The notes under the pieces were generated by a model. That model saw only the letters and a list, made by a program, of their open reading frames with translations, did not search any database and was not told the origin of the DNA. A program made the translations under genes and the position numbers. Positions 37,544 through 45,377 of a stretch of DNA of 64,000 nt are shown piece after piece. The number at the start of each line of letters is the position of its first letter. Position 1 is the stretch's first letter. The stretch comes from Flavobacterium silvaticum (GTDB taxonomy: Bacteria > Bacteroidota > Bacteroidia > Flavobacteriales > Flavobacteriaceae): contig NZ_JAAMPU010000107.1 of NCBI RefSeq assembly GCF_012911565.1, positions 434,001 to 498,000 on the forward strand, in the 5' to 3' direction.

Positions 37544-39993
37544 TAAAAATCCACATTGACCGTAACCTTGACCGGCCGGAATTGTGAAATGGACTCAAAA
37601 CTATCCAGTATGCGCTGGATAGTTTTTTTTGTGCCTGACAGTGGCGTTTCCTGCGGGATTTTTATCAGAATGTTCCTTATATATTCATTTCTGATCCTGG
37701 CAACTGTCGGTTCTTCCGGCCCAAGCACAGGAATATTGATTTGCTGGCGCAGTACGTTTGCCGTCCATTGTGCCGCTTCTTTTACTTTATCGTAATCCCG
37801 ATGCCGGAACGTAAGCCTCAGCAATCGCGCATAGGGCGGATAATGATAGATATGCCGTTCGTGCAGCTGATCCCTATACATAGGAACATAGTCATTCGCC
37901 GTTACCTGACGCACAATCGTATGTGTCGGGTTATACGTCTGAATCAGAACCTTTCCCTGTTTTTGCGAACGGCCTGCCCTACCTGCAACCTGTGTCATCA
38001 TCTGGAAACTTCTTTCGAGTGCACGGAAATCCGGATGATACAACATCGTATCGGCATTCATGATACCAACAAGGCTGACGTTATCGAAGTCAAGCCCTTT
38101 GGCCAGCATCTGCGTGCCGACAAGAATATCGATGTCACGTTCGCGGAATTCATGGATCAGTTTCTCGAAAGCGAATTTGCCACGTGTCGTATCCTGATCC
38201 ATACGCGCCGTTTTAGCCGATGGAAAAATCTCCTTTAATTCCAGTTCTATCTGTTCGGTTCCAAAGCCTTTGGTCTGTAATTCCGGGCTATGACAAGCGT
38301 GGCAATGCGTCGGAAATGCCATGGACGAACCGCAATAATGGCAACGCAACTGGCCTTTCGCCTTATGGTAGGTAAGACTCACATCGCACTGGGTACAATG
38401 CGGGACATGACCGCAACTCATGCATTCCAAAACAGGCGAATAGCCGCGTCGGTTCTGGAAAAGAATGACTTGTTCCTTTGCATCGAGTGCCGATTTGATT
38501 CCTTCAATCAATTCCTGGCTGAAATGACCGGTCATTTTTTTACGGAAATAGGAATCCTTGAGATCGATGACACTGACTTCTGGCAAAGTGGCATTCCCGT
38601 ATCGTTCCGATAATTCCACCAAACCGAACTTACCGCTTTTGGCATTGAAATACGACTCTATTGACGGTGTTGCAGAACCCAAAAGCACTTTCGCCCCAAA
38701 ATATGTCGCGAGTACAATCGATGCATCACGCGCATGATAACGCGGTGCCGGATCTTGTTGCTTGAACGTCTGTTCGTGTTCCTCGTCAATGATAATCAAT
38801 CCGAGCGATTTGAATGGAAGGAACAAAGCCGACCTTGCTCCTATCACGACCTGTGCTTTTTCTGAAGATTCCAAAATCTGGTTCCACACCTCGATGCGTT
38901 CGTTGGATGTATATCTGGAATGATAAACGGCGACCTTATTGCCAAAATGAGCCGTGAGCCGCATGACCAACTGAGCTGTTAGTACTATTTCCGGCAGCAG
39001 ATACAAAACCTGTGAACCCGATTCTATGACGCGCTCGATGATTTTGATGTAGACTTCGGTTTTACCGCTTGACGTGACACCGTGCATTAAACTGACATCA
39101 TGGCTTTTGAAACTTTCGAGGATTGATTCAAAAGCTTCATCTTGGGCCGGACTTAACTGCAGATCTCGATTTTCCTGTCTGTCCGAAAAATCGACGCGGT
39201 CACGTTGCAGGTAATATTCCTCAAAGATTTCTTTCTCTATCAAAGACTTGAGCTGTACCGCCGATGCGCCACTTTCCTCCAAAAGTCTGGTAACGGGAAT
39301 GGCTTGCCTTTCCGAAGCCTTGAGTTGAAAATACTGCAATAAAATATCTTTCTGTTTGGGTGCATTTTTGAGCAGTTCCAACAGCATTTCAAGGTTGTCG
39401 CCATTTTCGAATTCAGGGAAAAGCCGGATGTATCGTTTAAGTTTGGGCTTGTAGTTTTCAGATACGATCTCTTCAAGCGAAACCAGTTTTTTCGCCATCA
39501 TTTTCTTGATGACGGGAAATACGGTCTTCTTACCCAAAATCGTCAGTACTTCCTGGATTTTGATGGAACTTTGTTTTTTGAGCGCTTCGATGACAGCGGC
39601 TTCATCTGAATCCAATTCCATGGTTTCCGGCAAAACGTCCGGATTCAGCCGGATCAGTGTTTCGCTTTCGAGCAACAATCCGGATGGCATCGCGCTTCTG
39701 TACACATCCCCTATCGCACACATATAATAGGACGCAATCCATTTCCAGTGTTCGATTTGTTCCGGAGTTACCGTTGGCGTTTCATCAAGGATCTGGTCGA
39801 TTGGTTTTGCCTCGTATAAAGTCGGCGCATTGGAATGCAATTCAATGGCAAGTGCCGTATAAATCTTGTTCTTACCGAAAGGTACAGCCAGTCGCATTCC
39901 GGGAACGATACGCCGGGCATCGTGTTCGGAAACCTCATAGGTAAACGTTTTGTTCAGATTGAGCGGAAGGATGACTTCGACGAATGCAGGCAT
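37540..39993 (-). CDS. priA: Primosomal replication-restart helicase PriA
   Basis: 817 residues. A 3'-5' helicase that reloads replication forks. N-terminal DNA-binding domain (FVEVILPLNLNKTFTY...), Walker A GVTSSGKTEVY, Walker B DEEHEQTFKQQD, and a zinc-binding insert with cysteine pairs (CMSCGHVPHCTQC, CHYCGS, CHACHS). The helicase motifs TQMLAKGLDF and QVAGRAGR follow. Its promoter -7 box is four bases from the ATG. Confidence 0.96.
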   Translation of the reverse strand: MPAFVEVILPLNLNKTFTYEVSEHDARRIVPGMRLAVPFGKNKIYTALAIELHSNAPTLYEAKPIDQILDETPTVTPEQIEHWKWIASYYMCAIGDVYRSAMPSGLLLESETLIRLNPDVLPETMELDSDEAAVIEALKKQSSIKIQEVLTILGKKTVFPVIKKMMAKKLVSLEEIVSENYKPKLKRYIRLFPEFENGDNLEMLLELLKNAPKQKDILLQYFQLKASERQAIPVTRLLEESGASAVQLKSLIEKEIFEEYYLQRDRVDFSDRQENRDLQLSPAQDEAFESILESFKSHDVSLMHGVTSSGKTEVYIKIIERVIESGSQVLYLLPEIVLTAQLVMRLTAHFGNKVAVYHSRYTSNERIEVWNQILESSEKAQVVIGARSALFLPFKSLGLIIIDEEHEQTFKQQDPAPRYHARDASIVLATYFGAKVLLGSATPSIESYFNAKSGKFGLVELSERYGNATLPEVSVIDLKDSYFRKKMTGHFSQELIEGIKSALDAKEQVILFQNRRGYSPVLECMSCGHVPHCTQCDVSLTYHKAKGQLRCHYCGSSMAFPTHCHACHSPELQTKGFGTEQIELELKEIFPSAKTARMDQDTTRGKFAFEKLIHEFRERDIDILVGTQMLAKGLDFDNVSLVGIMNADTMLYHPDFRALERSFQMMTQVAGRAGRSQKQGKVLIQTYNPTHTIVRQVTANDYVPMYRDQLHERHIYHYPPYARLLRLTFRHRDYDKVKEAAQWTANVLRQQINIPVLGPEEPTVARIRNEYIRNILIKIPQETPLSGTKKTIQRILDSFESISQFRPVKVTVNVDFY

Positions 39994-39997
39994 TATG

Positions 39998-40027
39998 CAA
40001 AGTTAATCGACAAGGATCAATAGACAA
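39998..40027 (-). promoter_or_regulatory. Promoter TTG-N19-TAACTTTG for priA, leaderless
   Basis: TTG at 40025-40027 and TAACTTTG at 39998-40005 (minus strand). Only four bases separate the -7 box from the ATG, so transcription would start at or inside the start codon. Confidence 0.6.
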
Positions 40028-40154
40028 TAATCTTTTGTTTTAGTAGATTGTATTGATTCCCGTCAGGATGATAAAACTGTGGCAATTATATGTGTGGACT
40101 TTTAAATCTCCACAACATAATGTGCCACAATCGATCCGAAAGCTTTTATGAGCC

Positions 40155-40298
40155 GTAGCCCTGAATCGATCCGTTAGCTTTTTGAAATTGAGACCGATGT
40201 TTATAGTTTTGTGAGAGCGACCCAATAAGCCGAAAGAAATCCTGTAAAACACGGGCTAAACAAGAAATCCAGAAGCGGGCAGCAGGATCCGATCTTCT
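40155..40298 (+). repeat. 144-nt intergenic element, copy 3
   Basis: It starts GTAGCCCTGAATCGATCCG followed by TTAGC and ends AGAAGCGGGCAGCAGGA followed by TCCGATCTTC. These ends match those of the minus-strand element at 2826-2969, which is also 144 nt, while the interiors differ. It lies in the 485-bp gene-free stretch between priA and rnpB. The rest of that stretch holds the tandem repeat tract and otherwise nothing I recognise. Confidence 0.5.
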
Positions 40299-40357
40299 GC
40301 GAACCGGCAGTAGCCTTTAACTTTCCAAACCATCCTGATCCTTTGAGTCTTTTCCAA

Positions 40358-40461
40358 CTTTCCCGACTTTCCCGACTTTCCCGACTTTCCCGACTTTCCG
40401 GACTTTCCCGACTTTTCCGACTTTTCCGACTTTTCCACTCCCGATCTCCCGATCTCCCGAA
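40358..40461 (-). repeat. Tandem 9-nt / 8-nt repeat array
   Basis: On the plus strand eight 9-mers (CTTTCCCGA with variants CTTTCCGGA and CTTTTCCGA) run from 40358 to 40429. They are followed by CTTTTCCA and three 8-mers CTCCCGAT/A. The minus strand reads GTCGGGAAA units, the same motif as the tract at 6909-6962. All three minus-strand frames are open here only because of the repeat. Confidence 0.9.
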
Positions 40462-40470
40462 CTCCAAACT

Positions 40471-40478
40471 AAAAAAAA
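40471..40478 (-). terminator. T run ending rnpB transcription
   Basis: Eight Ts on the minus strand follow directly after the 3' strand of the RNase P P1 helix, so that helix plus the T run may serve as the terminator. Confidence 0.55.
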
Positions 40479-40781
40479 GCAGGCCTGTAAGCCGGGTTCT
40501 GTACTCTCACGAGCCCTTATCATTTATCTGGACCGAACGTTGCCGTACGGTTCTATCTGCCTACCCTCCGTCAACGGACGAGCCGCCCTTAACTGACGGT
40601 ATACTTGGCATTTCACCGCATAGAGTTTACCTGGTTTCACTACAGCCGAACTGTACTTGCTTTCTGTTGCACTTGTCCTCCATCAAATTGCTCTGACGTG
40701 ACGGGCGTTACCCGCTATGCTGCCCTATGGTGCCCGGACTTTCCTCCGTTTCATTGCTGAAACAGCGATAAGGCGGCCTGC
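40479..40781 (-). ncRNA. rnpB: RNase P RNA (class A)
   Basis: The minus strand has the universal 5' segment GAGGAAAGTCCGGGC followed by ACCATAGGGCAGC. In the middle are AGGGTGAAA-type conserved regions (GGTGAAATGCCAA, GACGGAGGGTAGGC). The 3' segment is AGAACCCGGCTTACAGGCC. The 5' GCAGGCC and 3' GGCCTGC ends pair as helix P1, which sets the limits and gives about 303 nt. This ribozyme trims tRNA 5' ends. Mature ends are estimated from P1. Confidence 0.95.
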
Positions 40782-40785
40782 GGTG

Positions 40786-40793
40786 CAAAGCTA
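40786..40793 (-). promoter_or_regulatory. -7 element (TAGCTTTG) for rnpB
   Basis: An exact TAnnTTTG on the minus strand, five bases before the predicted 5' end of the RNA. A TTG 23 bases further upstream is a possible -33 box. Confidence 0.6.
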
Positions 40794-40936
40794 CATCTAT
40801 GTCGGTGCTTATCCTACAACTTTTGATATAAATAGTATAAGGGCAAAAAAGTGGCGGTTTTTTAATTTTCAACATAGAAATCCAATAGGTTTCGAAATAG
40901 TCAGAACAAAACAGTAAATTCTTAAACCAAACAATT

Positions 40937-41242
40937 ATGGAACGTCAGATGTATCATTACGCCACCGTCTCAAAAGCCCTTGAAGAATTGAATGCCAAAG
41001 GGTTTACGATAGATTACAATTTGGACGAATCACGCATCGTAAATAATCCCGACGATTTTGAAATTGTCCATATCTACAGATACGAAGGCGAAAGCGATCC
41101 GGGAGATGAAGCCACAGTCTACGGCATCAAATCCAAAAACGGCGAAAACGGCGTATTCGTTGCCGGTGATTTATCGCTTGGAGAAACAAATGCTACGAAA
41201 GTACTACATGACCTGAGCATCAAAGGCCGTCAGGAAGCTTAA
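40937..41242 (+). CDS. Small cytoplasmic protein of unknown function
   Basis: 101 residues, acidic, no signal peptide or membrane segment. A start such as [19 protein letters not shown] followed by acidic [23 protein letters not shown] is common among small Bacteroidetes proteins that databases sometimes label phosphoribosylpyrophosphate synthetase. No PRPP-synthetase motif is visible, so I do not accept that name. The topoisomerase gene follows after 21 bases. Confidence 0.75.
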   Translation: MERQMYHYATVSKALEELNAKGFTIDYNLDESRIVNNPDDFEIVHIYRYEGESDPGDEATVYGIKSKNGENGVFVAGDLSLGETNATKVLHDLSIKGRQEA

Positions 41243-41263
41243 TTCCCTGCTCCCAAAATCCAT

Positions 41264-42337
41264 ATGAACAGATTACAGGCCAAGCTTGAAAAAATAGGCC
41301 GCGATCCAGTCAGTACTGCAAAAGCGGCAGGTCTGCGCTATTATGAATCGAGCCGCGACGGGATTTATCGTGTTGGTGAACAGGGGAAATTCCATTATAA
41401 AGATGAAGATGGCAATAAAATCACAAATCGGGAAGATTTGGAACGGATCGCCTCTCTGGTCATTCCACCCGCCTGGAAAAATGTATGGATCGCGCCAAAA
41501 GCAAACGCCCATTTACAGGTAACCGGATTCGATGCAAGAGGTCGAAAACAATATAGATATCATCCGGATTGGAACAAACTCCGGAACCAATCCAAATTTT
41601 TCAGGTTGCGTGATTTTGCCAAGGCATTGCCTTCTATCCGAAAGCAAGTCAGCAAAGATTTGAACCGAAAAGGTTTGCCGGCGGAAAAAGTAAAGGCGCT
41701 TGTAGTCCAATTGCTCGAACATACGAATATCAGGATCGGTAACGATGCCTACAGTAAGTTATACGGTTCGTTCGGATTGACGACACTTCGTGACCGACAC
41801 GTTTCAGGCGGAAACAACCAACTGTTTTTTGAATTCATCGGAAAAAAAGGCATCCGGCATAAAATAGCGCTTAAAAGCCCGAGGCTGATTCGATTGGTCA
41901 GAAAATGCCGCGAAATTCCCGGACAGGAACTTTTCCAATATCTGGATCACGATGGAAACCGGCACTCGCTCAATTCCGGCGACGTGAACGACTACATCAA
42001 AAGCTTGAGTGGACATGATTTCACTGCCAAGGATTTCCGGTGTTGGTTCGGATCGGTACTTGCTTTGGAACGTTTTCAGCAAATCGGCCCGGCAGAATCT
42101 GAATCGATTCTCAAAAAAAACATCAACCAGGTAATTGACGATGTCGCTGCTATTTTAGGGAATACACGAACGGTCTGCAAAAAATATTATGTGCACCCAA
42201 CAGTAATTTCCGCTTACGAAAAAAACCATATCGGCAAGTATTACGTACCTCAATCCAGAAGCCATTCGGGATTGACGCCAGAAGAAACGGCTCTTGTAAA
42301 ATTGTTGAACAAAGAAGCCATAGCCACTGCACTATGA
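41264..42337 (+). CDS. Type IB DNA topoisomerase (poxvirus-like)
   Basis: 357 residues. It relaxes supercoils through a 3'-phosphotyrosine intermediate. The catalytic residues expected in the family are visible: Arg in EHTNIRIGND, Lys in the GKKGIRHK region, Arg in KDFRCWFGS and the nucleophilic Tyr in KKYYVHP. The N-terminal domain starts with the family's GLRYYESSRDGIYR and IPPAWKNVWI. It overlaps the next lipoprotein gene by four bases. Confidence 0.92.
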   Translation: MNRLQAKLEKIGRDPVSTAKAAGLRYYESSRDGIYRVGEQGKFHYKDEDGNKITNREDLERIASLVIPPAWKNVWIAPKANAHLQVTGFDARGRKQYRYHPDWNKLRNQSKFFRLRDFAKALPSIRKQVSKDLNRKGLPAEKVKALVVQLLEHTNIRIGNDAYSKLYGSFGLTTLRDRHVSGGNNQLFFEFIGKKGIRHKIALKSPRLIRLVRKCREIPGQELFQYLDHDGNRHSLNSGDVNDYIKSLSGHDFTAKDFRCWFGSVLALERFQQIGPAESESILKKNINQVIDDVAAILGNTRTVCKKYYVHPTVISAYEKNHIGKYYVPQSRSHSGLTPEETALVKLLNKEAIATAL

Positions 42338-42981
42338 CCTACATCAAACACAAAATATTCATTCCTGCCTATAGCGTTTTGATTGTCCTTTACCTGTTAT
42401 TGGGTGTTGCCGCCTGTACACGTATGCAGTCTGAACCTGCCCAAACCGAGAATTCTCCGAGTATGGTTCCGACCGATGAAAATACGGTTATCGATGCCGG
42501 CAAACGGATTGGAAAAATCAGTATCGGAATGCCTGCAGAAGAATTATCTTTTTTAGGTGATCCGGATTTAGCCGATTCTGCAATGGGAAAATCCTGGCTC
42601 ACATGGTACAGCAAAAATTCACATGCCGTAAGCGGGAAGTACGAGCTCAACATCTTTACTTCATACAGCGATCCGCAACTGACGCACAAACAAGTGCGTT
42701 GCGCCAGGGTTACTTCTCCGGATTTTCGCACCGCAAACGGAATATCGACGAATATTGACAGTAGCGCGATCTTTAAATTAAACCCAAAATTGAGATTTGT
42801 CGGGACTTACACAGAAAAAAGAAGCCTGCCTCCTATTGCGGTTTATGAAGACGATGTATCCGGAATTGCAATCGAGCTCGACCGATCGACGCAGAAAACA
42901 TCAGCTGTAATCATTTTTTCCCCAAATCGTGGACTCATGCCGGATTATGGATATTTCCGCCCCGACCTGAAACGTGGATAA
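42334..42981 (+). CDS. Lipoprotein of unknown function
   Basis: 215 residues. An N-terminal hydrophobic segment ends at LLGVAAC (Cys about 28). The soluble part begins GKRISIGM-like (GKRIGKISIGMPAEELSFLG), a short motif seen in small periplasmic repeat domains, and is otherwise unrecognised. It starts inside the last codons of the topoisomerase gene (ATGA overlap), so they are co-expressed. Confidence 0.75.
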   Translation: MTYIKHKIFIPAYSVLIVLYLLLGVAACTRMQSEPAQTENSPSMVPTDENTVIDAGKRIGKISIGMPAEELSFLGDPDLADSAMGKSWLTWYSKNSHAVSGKYELNIFTSYSDPQLTHKQVRCARVTSPDFRTANGISTNIDSSAIFKLNPKLRFVGTYTEKRSLPPIAVYEDDVSGIAIELDRSTQKTSAVIIFSPNRGLMPDYGYFRPDLKRG

Positions 42982-43031
42982 CTTTTCAAAACTGGTCCGC
43001 AAACACACTTTACTCCTACTTTATTAACTGT

Positions 43032-43039
43032 TATATTTG
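43032..43039 (+). promoter_or_regulatory. -7 element (TATATTTG) for dnaX
   Basis: An exact TAnnTTTG, 18 bases before the ATG. No convincing -33 TTG. Confidence 0.45.
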
Positions 43040-43057
43040 CGTTCAACTTTTGTTTGA

Positions 43058-44143
43058 ATGGAACAATTCGTCGTTTCGGCCCGCAAATACCGCCCGCAGA
43101 CCTTTAAGGATGTCATCGGCCAGAAAGCCATAACCAATACGCTGCTGAATGCTATCGAGAACAACCATCTCGCGTCGGCCCTATTGTTTACGGGCCCGCG
43201 CGGTGTCGGCAAAACGACCTGTGCCCGGATTCTCGCCCGAAAGATAAACCAACCCGGTTATGACGATCCGAACGAAGATTTTGCATTCAACGTTTTTGAA
43301 CTCGATGCCGCTTCGAATAATTCGGTTGACGACATCCGAAGCCTTATCGACCAGGTTCGCATTCCGCCACAAACCGGACAATATAAAGTATATATCATCG
43401 ACGAGGTGCATATGCTCAGTTCGTCTGCTTTCAATGCGTTCCTGAAGACGTTGGAAGAACCGCCGAAACATGCGATTTTCATCCTTGCTACGACTGAAAA
43501 GCATAAAATACTCCCTACGATTCTTTCGCGTTGCCAGATTTTCGATTTCAAACGGATTACGGTTACCGATGCCAAGGAATATCTGGCCGAAGTCGCCAAA
43601 AGCCAGGGAATCGAAGCAGATGACGACGCCCTTCACATCATTGCTGAAAAAGCCGATGGGGCGATGCGCGATGCTTTGTCCATGTTCGACCGGGTAGTTT
43701 CATATAGCGGCAAGAATCTTACGGTACAGGCTGTAGCCGAAAACCTCAACGTCCTCGATTACGAAACCTACATAAAAGCAACCGATCTGATATTAGCCAA
43801 TGATATTCCCGGATTGCTGCTTTTCTATAATGACGTATTGTCAAGAGGCTTTGACGGACATCATTTTGTATCCGGTTTGGCATCGCACTTCCGCGATCTT
43901 TTGGTTTGCCAGACGCCAGCAACCCTTTCACTTTTGGAAAAAGGTGAAAAGGCACAAAAAAGCTACTCGGCACAATCTTTAAAGGCAAGCCGTGATTTTC
44001 TCCTGAAAGGAATCGAGATTGCCAATGAGTGCGATATGCGCTTCAAAGCCAGCCAGAACCAACGATTGCTTGTCGAACTTTGCCTCATGCAATTGGCCTC
44101 CATCACGTACGATGGAGAAAAAAAAAAGTTGACGGATTTATAA
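43058..44143 (+). CDS. dnaX: DNA polymerase III gamma subunit (zero-frame product of dnaX)
   Basis: 361 residues in the zero frame. AAA+ clamp-loader ATPase: P-loop GPRGVGKTT at about 45-53, Walker B YIIDEVHML, sensor 1 ATTEKHKI, arginine finger SRCQIF. The domain III collar runs to about 350. Where other bacteria have a four-Cys zinc module after the P-loop helix, this protein has QPGYDDPNEDFAFN, with no cysteines. The zero frame stops at TAA 44141-44143, four codons after a run of ten As. The polymerase-binding extension continues in the -1 frame, so this short product corresponds to gamma. Confidence 0.9.
   Translation: MEQFVVSARKYRPQTFKDVIGQKAITNTLLNAIENNHLASALLFTGPRGVGKTTCARILARKINQPGYDDPNEDFAFNVFELDAASNNSVDDIRSLIDQVRIPPQTGQYKVYIIDEVHMLSSSAFNAFLKTLEEPPKHAIFILATTEKHKILPTILSRCQIFDFKRITVTDAKEYLAEVAKSQGIEADDDALHIIAEKADGAMRDALSMFDRVVSYSGKNLTVQAVAENLNVLDYETYIKATDLILANDIPGLLLFYNDVLSRGFDGHHFVSGLASHFRDLLVCQTPATLSLLEKGEKAQKSYSAQSLKASRDFLLKGIEIANECDMRFKASQNQRLLVELCLMQLASITYDGEKKKLTDL
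44118..44128 (+). promoter_or_regulatory. Putative programmed -1 frameshift site in dnaX (A10-G)
   Basis: Ten As followed by G. The zero frame reads GAA AAA AAA AAG TTG. The last seven bases are A AAA AAG, the heptamer used by E. coli dnaX. A one-base backward slip leads into GTT GAC GGA and an open frame to 44772. A polymerase slip that adds one A or removes two would give the same result. No strong stem-loop directly downstream is evident to me. Confidence 0.7.
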
Positions 44144-44772
44144 TCCCACCTAAATTTTTCTACGACCGTGTGCTTGGAATCGCGGTAGATGCACCGGAAA
44201 TACTCGATATTCCGCAGGCTGAAACTATTGTAGTTGTCGGATCAGATTCGCCTGAAAATACAGCTGCAGTATCGGAACCGGAACCGATTCCCAAACAGGA
44301 AACTCCCGAACGCACAGGTGTTTCTGCGTTTTCATTATCCGCCATACGCGCCAAAAAAGAAATTGAGCAACAGCAAAAAGACCGCGTCATTGAACAACGT
44401 GCCGCATTGGTGGAAGATTTTTCCGAGACCGATATGCTGATCCAATGGAATAAATATGCACAACGCATGAGCGACAAGGGCCAGAAAATCATGGAATCGC
44501 TGATGCTGCTGCAAGATCCGAAACTCGAAGGATACACCGTTATACACGAACTTCCGAATGAGAGTGCAAAAATCGACTTTGAAAGCGGGCTACACGATTT
44601 GACCGGATATTTGCGAGGCAAACTGCACAATCACGATATTGCCATAAAACTGATTGTCAATGAGTCGATCGATAACCGTATGGCTTTTACACCCCAGGAC
44701 AGATACAATAGACTGACGCAAATCAATCCGGCGCTTGATGCTTTGAGACGGACGTTCGACCTTGATTTTTAG
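44128..44772 (+). CDS. dnaX: DnaX tau-specific C-terminal extension (-1 frame)
   Basis: 214 codons from GTT 44128 to the stop at 44770-44772. The frameshifted product would be about 571 residues. The sequence continues a DnaX protein: a short GFIIPPKFF segment, a Pro/Glu-rich linker (EPEPIPKQETPER), a charged helix, then a folded C-terminal domain (LVEDFSETDMLIQWNKYAQ...) like the polymerase-binding part of tau in Bacteroidetes. It has no start codon of its own near the junction. An ATG at 44029 belongs to out-of-frame sequence. Its stop overlaps the stop of the convergent TMEM175 gene. Confidence 0.8.
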   Translation, partial: VDGFIIPPKFFYDRVLGIAVDAPEILDIPQAETIVVVGSDSPENTAAVSEPEPIPKQETPERTGVSAFSLSAIRAKKEIEQQQKDRVIEQRAALVEDFSETDMLIQWNKYAQRMSDKGQKIMESLMLLQDPKLEGYTVIHELPNESAKIDFESGLHDLTGYLRGKLHNHDIAIKLIVNESIDNRMAFTPQDRYNRLTQINPALDALRRTFDLDF

Positions 44773-45377
44773 GGATTTTCCTTATGGTGTTTTTCTTCAA
44801 TTGAGGCTGTAATCTGTCTTTCGATACGCGAATCCGGAATCAGCCACATCAAGGCCACGAATGCATACACTGAAAGCGAAAGCCATTCATTGTAAAAAGA
44901 CAATACGATTCCAAGTATGTAAAGAGGTGGCGAAGAAAGTCCCTTATAATCTTTCCCGATAGCTTTTTTCAGTACCGAATCCTGGCCTTGGGATCTAATG
45001 ATTACGGTCTGCAGGATCCAATACGCCAAACCAGCCATCAGTAACGGAATGCCGTAAACGGTTAACGTCGATTTGGCAAAATGATTTTCACCCATCCAAT
45101 CTGTTGCGAATGGAACCAGGGAAAGCCAGAACAATAAGTGAAGATTGGCCCACAAAATCCTTCCGTTGACTCGCGAAACGCTGTGAAGCATATGGTGGTG
45201 GTTGTTCCAGTAAATTCCAACGTATATAAAACTTAGCACGTAACTGAGAAAAATTGGCGTCAGTTTGAGCAATGCCTCATACGTTGGTTCTTCGGGAACT
45301 TTCAATTCCAAAACCATGATGGTGATGATGATGGCCAGCACACCATCGCTGAACGCCTCTAACCTCGCTTTGTTCAT
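44769..45377 (-). CDS. TMEM175-family potassium channel protein
   Basis: 202 residues, six membrane segments. The first helix has the family signature RLEAFSDGVLAI (FSDGV), which lines the pore in bacterial TMEM175 K+ channels. Bacterial members are about 200 residues and form tetramers. It is the last gene of the phosphatase-ppk1-ppx operon and overlaps ppx by four bases, so it is translated with the polyphosphate genes. Confidence 0.88.
   Translation of the reverse strand: MNKARLEAFSDGVLAIIITIMVLELKVPEEPTYEALLKLTPIFLSYVLSFIYVGIYWNNHHHMLHSVSRVNGRILWANLHLLFWLSLVPFATDWMGENHFAKSTLTVYGIPLLMAGLAYWILQTVIIRSQGQDSVLKKAIGKDYKGLSSPPLYILGIVLSFYNEWLSLSVYAFVALMWLIPDSRIERQITASIEEKHHKENP

Noticed and set aside
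40201..40523. Overlapping minus-strand ORFs with Lys-Ser-Gly or Glu-Ser-Arg repeats
   Set aside because: They are translations of the 9-nt tandem repeat. All three frames are open for that reason and none has gene-like ends.
40937..41242. Phosphoribosylpyrophosphate synthetase
   Set aside because: Similar small proteins carry this label, but the 101-residue sequence has no PRPP-binding or ATP-binding motif.
44029..44127. Independent gene starting at the ATG at 44029
   Set aside because: The first 33 codons are out-of-frame readings of the gamma collar domain. The real content starts at the frameshift junction.
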